Of a stretch of DNA of 6,391 nt, positions 1-5,841 are shown piece by piece (positions within the stretch are counted from its first letter, which is position 1; the number at the start of each line of letters is the position of its first letter). The position numbers and the translations under genes are program-made. This stretch comes from Lentisphaerota bacterium. GTDB taxonomy: Bacteria; Verrucomicrobiota; Kiritimatiellia; UBA8416; JAFGTH01. The notes under the pieces were generated by a model. It did no database searches. It saw only the letters and a list, made by a program, of their open reading frames with translations, and had not been told where the DNA came from. Location: the NCBI GenBank assembly GCA_016934225.1, contig JAFGTH010000199.1, positions 1-6,391 on the forward strand. Direction: 5' to 3'.

Positions 1-1113
1 AAAGGCGTAGCGATTCCGCGCCAATTCGACCCTCGCAATGACCTCCGTCAATGCATGCAAAACCATCACCAACGTATAGATCCACACATATCCCGCATAC
101 GGCACAAATGATTGCTTCCACAATCGGAACAACAAACAGGAAGAAAAGAATAAGACCAGTATGCACGTGCCTCCGATAACCAGCCCAAAAATCATCGCCT
201 GGCGTAATAGATATCGAATATCCCTGCCGCCCACATGACCCGCGGAAACTAATGGAAACAGGACAAAAATCATAGGAGATATCAGCCAGAGGGGAATCTG
301 CCCCAATGTAACAATGGCGCCGTACCCGCCTGAGTCGGAAATCATGTATTGCCGGACGAATAGCCTGTCACAGTGCATGAGAATCGTCTGAAAGAGAATA
401 AAAACGCTCATCGGCAACAGAGTGCCCCTCAGAACGATCAACTCCGCTCTATAGTCACCTCGTCGTCCACGAAACGACGACGACATGAGCGCCATCACTA
501 TGCCTACCCAACAGGCGGAACCAACAACCCTTGCCAGAAGTGAACCGGTCAAACCCATATTCATCATGCCCACAAACATAATCGTCAGTGCCAAGACAAG
601 AAATGGTCCAAACCCGACAAACATCCCCACCATGTGATACCGCTGCTTCCCCTGCAGCACAGCCATCATCAATGGATTCCACCATGCCAAGGCAAAGAGT
701 CCGGCAATCAACGTAACAATCCACAATTCATCAGGAAGGTGCAAACCCAGCAAAATCAGTCGCCGAAAAAGGAAAAGCGTCGCCACCGAAACCACGCTGC
801 CGACACACGTGATTTTGATCAAATCTCTCAACAGGCCGGTCATCTCATCCGTTTGTGCCTTTTCCTGAAGGCGACTTATGGATTTGACCGATGCCTGGAA
901 CAAAATGGTTATCGGGACACACATGACGGCAAGAACAGAGAATATGGGCTCTATGGCCCCGAAATCCTCGTCCGGCAACCAGCGCCCAAGCACTACTTTT
1001 GCCGCGACGGCAGCAACGTCTCCCAGACGGTACGCGAAAAACACCAGCAAGGTTCCCCATCCCAATGGCCCCAACCGGTTCCTGATTCTGGTGATAACGG
1101 CATTAGTATTCAC
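1..1113 (-). CDS. Polysaccharide flippase, Wzx/MOP type (partial, 3' end beyond left edge)
   Basis: The frame is open from a GTG at 1113-1111 to the window edge, exactly 371 codons, with no stop, so the C-terminus is missing. The protein is very hydrophobic, with about ten visible membrane segments (roughly residues 17-40, 52-73, 103-124, 130-150, 161-185, 190-210, 228-247, 266-290, 305-330 and 340-358). Residues 246-270 (MHCDRLFVRQY followed by SGGYGAIVTLGQ) match the 'D+hhh..h......G.Y..a..hg' signature of polysaccharide export proteins in the MOP superfamily. Known members flip polyprenyl-pyrophosphate-linked oligosaccharides across the inner membrane. The family is usually 400-500 residues, so 50-130 residues are probably missing. 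The GTG overlaps the TGA of the upstream gene as GTGA, with a purine-rich GGGAAGAA just before it, which suggests coupled translation. An ATG at 1103 is in another frame. The flippase class is fairly sure; its substrate is unknown. Confidence 0.85.
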   Translation of the reverse strand, partial: MNTNAVITRIRNRLGPLGWGTLLVFFAYRLGDVAAVAAKVVLGRWLPDEDFGAIEPIFSVLAVMCVPITILFQASVKSISRLQEKAQTDEMTGLLRDLIKITCVGSVVSVATLFLFRRLILLGLHLPDELWIVTLIAGLFALAWWNPLMMAVLQGKQRYHMVGMFVGFGPFLVLALTIMFVGMMNMGLTGSLLARVVGSACWVGIVMALMSSSFRGRRGDYRAELIVLRGTLLPMSVFILFQTILMHCDRLFVRQYMISDSGGYGAIVTLGQIPLWLISPMIFVLFPLVSAGHVGGRDIRYLLRQAMIFGLVIGGTCILVLFFSSCLLFRLWKQSFVPYAGYVWIYTLVMVLHALTEVIARVELARNRYAF

Positions 1114-3707
1114 TTCTTCCCGCCATCTCCGTCCGTTACTGGCATCCGATCATTCCCCGAATGTCCTTGTTGACTCGCCGGCCACAGCCTGCGGACAAAG
1201 ACAGGTATTGCGCCCCATACCAGAACCAGAATGATTGCCCCGAATCGGAGAAGCACAGGAATTGTATAGGGGCTTCGGTAAATAAAAACAACCCGATGCC
1301 GACCGGCCGGTAAACGCACTCCGCGCATAATGCCGTTACATCGCAGAAGTTGCGCATCCATTCCGTCCACCTGCACATGCCAGTTCTTATCGTACTTCTC
1401 GTTGAGCAGCAGAATTCCTCCTTCACTAGCCTCCGCATCAATCGCAATTCGTGTCCAATCGTATTGCGCCACGGTTGCAGGATCAGGTAACCGATCATTC
1501 GGCAGAGAGGAATCGCCGCCAACGACAAGAAGCTGTCGCCCCGGGTTCCACGAAGGATCACCCAATCGCTCGAATTCCTTCCCTTCCTCGACTCTTTGCC
1601 AATCATAAAAAACCGAAGCATACGGCAATGCGGCACGATTAAGTAACACAACGTGCGAAGCCTTATCGGGAACAACTGTATCAAGTCCGATCATTCCATT
1701 CACACGTCGCACGGCCGCAACCGAAATGACAGGCTGAAATGCGGGATGATTCACCAGCGATGCAAGATCTGTCTTGGAGCCGACCAAATAGCGTATGGAA
1801 CCCAATTGCCAGAGCCGCAACGGCTGGCGTGAAAGCGCCTCAACGTAAGCCTTGTGATCGGGACTGAGACCGGACATCACGGAGAGGTCGAACACGTTGA
1901 CTCCGCGATTCGGCAAAGCATAACTTTGCCAGCGTCGCACAAGACCGTCACCGCCAACACACATTACGCGGAACGGACCCGGCGCCAACCGTAAGTAGTC
2001 AACAACGACATCGTCGGCATACAAATCACTCATGCGTCCGACTCTTACATACTTCCTGGCGACGGTGACCTGATCCACCCACAGAATGAAAAGCAGGCAC
2101 AGCCACGTACACGCAGAAAACCATCTCCTGTAAAGCAGAAAACATCGCGCCCAGAAGATAGCTCCGGCCATCAGGAACATGATTCCTGCCCGAACCAGGG
2201 CGGCGCTCATTGTCTTGGTAAAAGTCTCTGAATACGCGGCAATACCCCATTTCTGCCACAGATCAAGAAGGAACGCAGGTTTACCAAGAACCCACCAGCT
2301 CACCACCAGGAACATCAAGCCGGATGCGCCTGAAGCCACGGCAAACGCGATGGCGCCAGGCGCATACGTGCGACAATCCTGTCCCTTCCGCGCAACGGGA
2401 ACAGCCCGCGATTTGCCAAGGTCGGAATCTGAAAACAAGAATCGCAGTCCGAAGAAGAACAGCATCGCAGTGGCAATTTCGACAAGGTGCATGAATTTAA
2501 CGGGAGCGCGTATGCCGGAAGCATAGGGCAATAAATAGAACAGGCGATACAACGGCCCATACCGGCCGAGCGCAAGCAACACGCCGATCAGCCACGCCGC
2601 CGACCAGAATACTATCTCTCTTCGCACAGTCTGCGCATCATCAAGTGCCACATGCCCAACGCCCACACTTTTTTTCCGCGTAATGATTCTGAACACCGCG
2701 TACAGGGCAAACATAAGTTGGAAAACGCCCAAATATACCGTGTGCTGACGCAGATTGAACAAACCTTGGCGCGTCTTTTCCCAATTCTTTGTGCGCCCCA
2801 GCCGACCCCAATACGGGGCCGACGTGTTACCGGTTTCGACTCCATATACAAAGGGAGCAACAAATTCCAGCATCTCTTCCGGCGGCAAACTCCAGTTGGT
2901 GGCAAATTCCCACTTCTGAGCCGGAGATTGCGCGATGGTTGCCCTGCCGGGCACCGTGAGGGTAAAAGTGCCCATCAGCGATGGAAACGCAATCGCTCCG
3001 AACAAAATCCCCGCCACAACAACACCGGCCATGTTTTTTGCAAGGTAGCGCATTTTCCCGTAACCCGGCAGGCACATAAACAACTTGAATATCCCGTACG
3101 CCGCGATAAGCATTCCAAGCATCATCATGACATCCTGATGCTCCGAAAAACCGATCCCTGCGGTTGCACCAGCACAGGCGAACAGGAACATGGATTGCCT
3201 TTCGATAGCTCTATCCAAAGAAAACAGGGAGAAAATGGCGAAAGGCATCATGCCCAATTTGCTGAGGTGTCCCGCTGAAACCAGAGTGATCGTATGCGAA
3301 GACAAGGCCATGGCCAAGGCCCCGGTTATAGCCGGCATCTTGCGCGAACACTTGGTTTGAAGAAAGAAGAACATGGCAACAAAGGACAGAACAATGTCGA
3401 GCATGTAGGCCACGGTCACATAGGTTGCAGGAGGAGTGAGCATGAGAAGAAAACGTCGCGGAAGCGGGTTGTAGGGCATCACCGGCACCCCCCAGAGATG
3501 CCTGGTCCACGATCCAATGAAGCCATCGGGTAGTTTGTCCTGCTCTATTGCAGCCCCATGAATGGACAAATCGCCTCCTACGAGGTAGCGATCGGTCATG
3601 AGACCATGGCCAAAGAGAATCAGCACTGCGGCGAAGACGGGAATGAGCGGAATCAAATGAGAATATAATAGAGAACGCAAAGAGATTCGCCTGCGATTCA
3701 TTTGCAT
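1110..3707 (-). CDS. YfhO-like multi-spanning membrane protein (GT-C-like, probable lipid-linked sugar transferase)
   Basis: This 865-residue protein has a first membrane helix at about 14-35 and then an extracytoplasmic loop containing GGDLSIH (Asp46). That is the position where GT-C enzymes keep a catalytic acidic residue. About a dozen more helices follow between 96 and 548, with GIRAPVKF at 398-405 like the R-x-P-x-(K/R)-F segment of YfhO proteins. A soluble domain spans about 550-812, and a last helix lies at 815-837. The end of the soluble domain (about 765-812: NEKYDKNW, VQVDGMDAQLLRCNG, RLPAGRHRVVF) is the hallmark C-terminal part of YfhO. Bacillus YfhO works with a polyprenyl-phosphate sugar synthase to glycosylate lipoteichoic acid. 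Here I infer glycosylation of an exported glycan, because the flippase follows with a 4-base overlap. No donor synthase is in view. Two in-frame ATGs exist, at 3707 and 3701. The second forms ATGA with the stop of the small upstream frame, so a coupled 863-residue product is also likely. Neither start has a clear Shine-Dalgarno. Confidence 0.85.
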   Translation of the reverse strand: MQMNRRRISLRSLLYSHLIPLIPVFAAVLILFGHGLMTDRYLVGGDLSIHGAAIEQDKLPDGFIGSWTRHLWGVPVMPYNPLPRRFLLMLTPPATYVTVAYMLDIVLSFVAMFFFLQTKCSRKMPAITGALAMALSSHTITLVSAGHLSKLGMMPFAIFSLFSLDRAIERQSMFLFACAGATAGIGFSEHQDVMMMLGMLIAAYGIFKLFMCLPGYGKMRYLAKNMAGVVVAGILFGAIAFPSLMGTFTLTVPGRATIAQSPAQKWEFATNWSLPPEEMLEFVAPFVYGVETGNTSAPYWGRLGRTKNWEKTRQGLFNLRQHTVYLGVFQLMFALYAVFRIITRKKSVGVGHVALDDAQTVRREIVFWSAAWLIGVLLALGRYGPLYRLFYLLPYASGIRAPVKFMHLVEIATAMLFFFGLRFLFSDSDLGKSRAVPVARKGQDCRTYAPGAIAFAVASGASGLMFLVVSWWVLGKPAFLLDLWQKWGIAAYSETFTKTMSAALVRAGIMFLMAGAIFWARCFLLYRRWFSACTWLCLLFILWVDQVTVARKYVRVGRMSDLYADDVVVDYLRLAPGPFRVMCVGGDGLVRRWQSYALPNRGVNVFDLSVMSGLSPDHKAYVEALSRQPLRLWQLGSIRYLVGSKTDLASLVNHPAFQPVISVAAVRRVNGMIGLDTVVPDKASHVVLLNRAALPYASVFYDWQRVEEGKEFERLGDPSWNPGRQLLVVGGDSSLPNDRLPDPATVAQYDWTRIAIDAEASEGGILLLNEKYDKNWHVQVDGMDAQLLRCNGIMRGVRLPAGRHRVVFIYRSPYTIPVLLRFGAIILVLVWGAIPVFVRRLWPASQQGHSGNDRMPVTDGDGGKK

Positions 3708-3913
3708 GACAGGCTATAGTGCCTGCCTGAAGAGGTCAAGCCGATAGGGCCGTCCGCTTCGGAGATCTTCTTCATAACGACCAGCAAATAGGATCCAAAG
3801 GGCCACTTGGACAAACGGAAACCAATGTTCGCTAGAAGTGTTCCGCACCAGAACAGAGGTTTCATCAGATCCGAACCAACAACTTTGATGGTGGACAAAA
3901 CATACTCGGTCAA
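3698..3913 (-). CDS. Small 71-codon frame; possible gene, relic, or frameshifted tail of the upstream methyltransferase
   Basis: I do not recognise this as a known small protein. It starts at a TTG (3913-3911) that overlaps the methyltransferase stop as TTGA, and its own TGA overlaps an ATG of the YfhO-like gene as ATGA. There is no Shine-Dalgarno in front of the TTG, only an A-rich run, so translation would depend on reinitiation or on a -1 shift in that run. Residues about 17-49 are hydrophobic and basic (KPLFWCGTLL, then GFRLSKWPFGSYLLVVMKK). The ending 'G-S-Y-hydrophobic stretch-KK' resembles the last strand of many class I methyltransferases, so this may be the C-terminus of such an enzyme. 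Residues 50-71 look unstructured. The options are a real coupled small protein, the leftover 3' end of a deleted methyltransferase gene, or the true tail of the gene at 3910-4773. I cannot decide among these from the sequence. Confidence 0.4.
   Translation of the reverse strand: MTEYVLSTIKVVGSDLMKPLFWCGTLLANIGFRLSKWPFGSYLLVVMKKISEADGPIGLTSSGRHYSLSCK
3710..3725 (-). promoter_or_regulatory. Small hairpin just upstream of the YfhO-like gene start
   Basis: CAGGC (3710-3714) and GCCTG (3721-3725) can pair around a six-base loop, two bases before the first ATG at 3707 and inside the end of the 71-codon frame. A ribosome finishing that frame would melt it, which would fit translational coupling of the large membrane protein. 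The stem is only five pairs, so it may be chance. Confidence 0.25.
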
Positions 3914-4773
3914 ACGATTTTTTTTGCGGATATAACAGTGAAATGGTGAAAGAAAAAACAGAAGGGTGTGTATTGGATCAATTTACCAATTCTTCGGAAC
4001 AGCATACGGTAAAGAATATTCCAGACATCTTGTGCCCGTCCGGGATAAAAATCGACAAAAGGATGCGCATATTTGACAAGCTGCACATCAAAACCACATG
4101 TATTAAGCAAATGAACGAGTTCTTTTCTTGAAAATAGTTTCTTATGTGACTGCAATCCAAATAAACGCGCCAACCGCTCCGAAAATGAAAATGTGTTTGG
4201 ACACTGAGAAATGCAAAACACGCCACCAGGACGCAGAACACGATTAATCTCTTGAAGCCACTCATAACGCTTATCATTATTAAGTGCATTTTTCCCAAGG
4301 TGTTCCAAGACGGCTATTGCTAAAACTGCGTCAACTGATCCGGACGCTATTGGAATGTGATATCCATCAAATGCTGAAAAGAGCAGATTAGATCTTTTCA
4401 TTACAAAGTTTTTCCAATACTCCTGATGGTGCTTAAAGTTTTCGAACCCGCCAAAACCAGTAGTTGCATATGTTGCCTCATCCAAATCACAGCCACAAAC
4501 AGTGCCGAAAAAATGAGCGGTTATGTATGAACTCCACCCTCTTCCAACACCTACATCGAGAAGCGTAAGTTGGGACAATTTCTGGCCGCCCGAATTCATA
4601 AACTCTAAAAATGTACACAGTGCCGATTTGACTTCATCGCGATAGGAGCCGGAGTAGAGGTCTATTTTAAATCCTGGCAGAATAATATCCGTAATTCTAA
4701 AAACTTCAGAAAATCCCAAATCAATAGCGGCAGATACAGTAGTATGCGCTTGCAAATCTTTAAGGTCTTCCAT
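3910..4773 (-). CDS. Class I SAM-dependent methyltransferase (Methyltransf_11/25-like)
   Basis: This 287-residue cytoplasmic protein carries the Rossmann-type SAM-binding signature. Motif I is LLDVGVGRGW at 71-80, the acidic end of strand 2 is CDLDE at 95-99, the region around Asp136 may contact the adenine, GSVDAVLAIAVLEHLG is at 145-160, and the post-II helix with EINRVLRPGG is at 175-184. These features are typical of small-molecule or glycan methyltransferases; the acceptor cannot be predicted. In this locus a sugar, a glycan chain end or an aglycone is plausible. The ATG at 4773 is supported by AAGGGA eight bases upstream (4787-4782). The gene ends in a run of eight A that encodes Lys-Lys, and the TGA overlaps the next start as TTGA. 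Its base composition is AT-rich compared with its neighbours: the 60-base stretches from 4081 and 4381 hold only 19 and 20 G/C, although the one from 4441 holds 29. This suggests separate acquisition. The true C-terminus may be longer if the A run shifts frame. Confidence 0.9.
   Translation of the reverse strand: MEDLKDLQAHTTVSAAIDLGFSEVFRITDIILPGFKIDLYSGSYRDEVKSALCTFLEFMNSGGQKLSQLTLLDVGVGRGWSSYITAHFFGTVCGCDLDEATYATTGFGGFENFKHHQEYWKNFVMKRSNLLFSAFDGYHIPIASGSVDAVLAIAVLEHLGKNALNNDKRYEWLQEINRVLRPGGVFCISQCPNTFSFSERLARLFGLQSHKKLFSRKELVHLLNTCGFDVQLVKYAHPFVDFYPGRAQDVWNILYRMLFRRIGKLIQYTPFCFFFHHFTVISAKKIV
3918..3925 (-). repeat. Run of eight A with an in-phase A_AAA_AAA slippery heptamer
   Basis: On the coding (minus) strand the 3' end of the methyltransferase reads GCA AAA AAA ATC GTT TGA. 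The last A of GCA (3925) and the next two AAA codons (3924-3919) make the X_XXY_YYZ arrangement in the correct phase for -1 ribosomal slippage. A -1 shift, or one extra A, continues through AAT CGT TTG into the 71-codon frame and avoids the TGA at 3912-3910. I see no strong downstream stimulator; the best candidate is an imperfect CCACCA/TGTTGG pairing about 25-30 bases on. No internal Shine-Dalgarno is visible upstream. The tract is certain; its function is an inference. Confidence 0.5.
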
Positions 4774-4974
4774 GTCTCATTTCCCTTCACCCGCAAAATC
4801 AGCGGCGACACCTGATCCGCTGACGCCTCATTCCAGAATTCTCACCAAACAAGCGGCACTATCGCAGCAAGGCCATCATCGTCACAATACAAACAGTCGC
4901 GCCGCTCGCTCTACCTGCCTCGGTTCGCTACAGTAACAAAGCGACACATTATCCACGCCCGCCATACGCATACT
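4774..4974. other. 201-base gap between the two methyltransferase genes
   Basis: This is the longest non-coding stretch in the window. It holds the 7-bp hairpin at 4799-4823 and the ribosome binding site of the downstream methyltransferase (4782-4787). I found no convincing -35/-10 pair on the minus strand and no tRNA-like or repeat structure. It marks the edge of the more AT-rich gene at 3910-4773, so it may be the joint between separately acquired pieces. Confidence 0.5.
4799..4823 (-). terminator. Hairpin with short T run, possible weak terminator or leader structure
   Basis: On the minus strand TCAGCGG (4823-4817) and CCGCTGA (4805-4799) form a perfect 7-bp stem around an 11-base loop, followed at once by TTTT (4798-4795). 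This lies about 150 bases after the FkbM gene stop and 25 bases before the next methyltransferase start. It could end or attenuate transcription between the two genes. The T run is short and the loop is large, so termination would be weak. It could instead be a 5' leader structure. Confidence 0.35.
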
Positions 4975-5742
4975 TCAGACACTATTGCGTCCCTTCGATG
5001 CAATCGTGTTTCCGCCACACACTTCAATCGCGTAGCCCATAGACTGCAAAAGCGCCCGACACTCTTGCTGATCCGAGTCCGATAAGTGATAATGTTCATA
5101 GATAACCAGCGACGGCATCAGTCCTGCCGGCTTAATCTGTTTCACCACCTCGAAATCATACCCTTCCGTATCAATCAGCATCACGTCAACATGCTCGACA
5201 TGGTGCTTGGCGAGAATACCAGCTAGTGTCATACCTGGCACCTGCGTGCAGGTGATGAATGATTCGAGCCCCGGGAAAAGCTTTGTCTGCTTCAACACCT
5301 GATCTTTGTTAAAAGATCCAATTTGATCGTAACCCGGAGGAAGATCAACGTTCTTCTTTAAATGCCAGAAGGCTTTTGAGCCGGAGGCATCTGTGAGCGC
5401 GGCGTGTTCGCAATTGATTCCAGGCATCCCTGCATAAGCTGCTTGCAAGCGTTGGAATACAAAATCCACCGGTTCGACGAGCACACCGCGCCATCTGTAC
5501 CGGACAACAAACTCGCGCAGAGGATCTCCGGCAATGCCGTCATTCGCCCCGATATTCAGAAAAAAGACATTTTCTCTTTTTGAATCGGCAAACTTTTTCA
5601 GCACAATCCTGACTCTCGTAGAAGATCGGAAATGTTCCGGCAAGAGCCACAGTATTCGGTAAAGCAAACTCTTTACACGCACGGAATGACGTAATTTCCT
5701 GCGCATGATATCCAGAACGCATTCATACAAACCACAACCCAT
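4975..5742 (-). CDS. FkbM-family SAM-dependent methyltransferase
   Basis: From the ATG at 5742 the protein has 255 residues, close to the family norm. It shows the FkbM core in order: FLNIGANDG at 61-69 (SAM-binding loop), GVLVEP at 86-91 (acidic end of strand 2), MLIDTEGYDFEVV at 188-200 (the conserved hhDxEGxE/D motif of the family), and SLVIYEHYHL at 211-220. FkbM enzymes make O-methyl groups, and in polysaccharide loci they usually methylate sugar hydroxyls; the acceptor here is unknown. The frame stays open upstream to a TTG at 5835, which would add 31 residues. That TTG has no Shine-Dalgarno, while the ATG has GGGAG five bases before it, so I choose the ATG. The gene follows the sugar methyltransferase by 97 bases and precedes a 201-base gap with a hairpin. 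It probably acts in the cytoplasm before glycan export. Confidence 0.88.
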   Translation of the reverse strand: MGCGLYECVLDIMRRKLRHSVRVKSLLYRILWLLPEHFRSSTRVRIVLKKFADSKRENVFFLNIGANDGIAGDPLREFVVRYRWRGVLVEPVDFVFQRLQAAYAGMPGINCEHAALTDASGSKAFWHLKKNVDLPPGYDQIGSFNKDQVLKQTKLFPGLESFITCTQVPGMTLAGILAKHHVEHVDVMLIDTEGYDFEVVKQIKPAGLMPSLVIYEHYHLSDSDQQECRALLQSMGYAIEVCGGNTIASKGRNSV

Positions 5743-5747
5743 TCTTT

Positions 5748-5752
5748 CTCCC
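5748..5752 (-). promoter_or_regulatory. Ribosome binding site that decides the FkbM gene start
   Basis: GGGAG on the minus strand sits five bases before the ATG at 5742-5740, within GGGAGAAAGA. This is the best Shine-Dalgarno match I noticed in the window. It favours the 255-residue product over the 286-residue version that begins at TTG 5835. Confidence 0.6.
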
Positions 5753-5841
5753 GTTAGCACCTCAAGAATTTTCCGGATACACACATTCCCTGTGTTGAGC
5801 CACGCGATCCACAACAAGATAAAAGCACAGTGCAATGTAAA

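Noticed and set aside
455..1060. Minus-strand open frames at 455-724 and 845-1060
   Set aside because: They are out-of-frame readings inside the partial flippase gene and have no independent support.
634..1173. Plus-strand open frame of 179 codons
   Set aside because: It is antisense to the flippase frame, which is open for 371 codons with clear membrane-protein character. The plus-strand product is Gln/His/Pro-rich and resembles nothing known.
2669..2675. Run of seven A on the minus strand in the YfhO-like gene, possible slippery site
   Set aside because: The reading is CGG AAA AAA AGT, so the heptamer is not in X_XXY_YYZ phase, and the reading frame continues normally through a conserved protein.
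2652..3278. Plus-strand open frame of 208 codons
   Set aside because: It lies wholly antisense to the well-supported YfhO-like gene, has low-complexity charged composition with no recognisable domain, and is a typical shadow frame.
4911..5099. Minus-strand 62-codon frame crossing the gap after the FkbM gene
   Set aside because: It overlaps the FkbM C-terminal coding region in another frame, lacks a ribosome binding site and has no recognisable motif.
5781..5795. Small inverted repeat ACACA/TGTGT between the sugar methyltransferase and FkbM genes
   Set aside because: It is only five AT-containing pairs with no T run, so it is too weak to call a terminator or operator.
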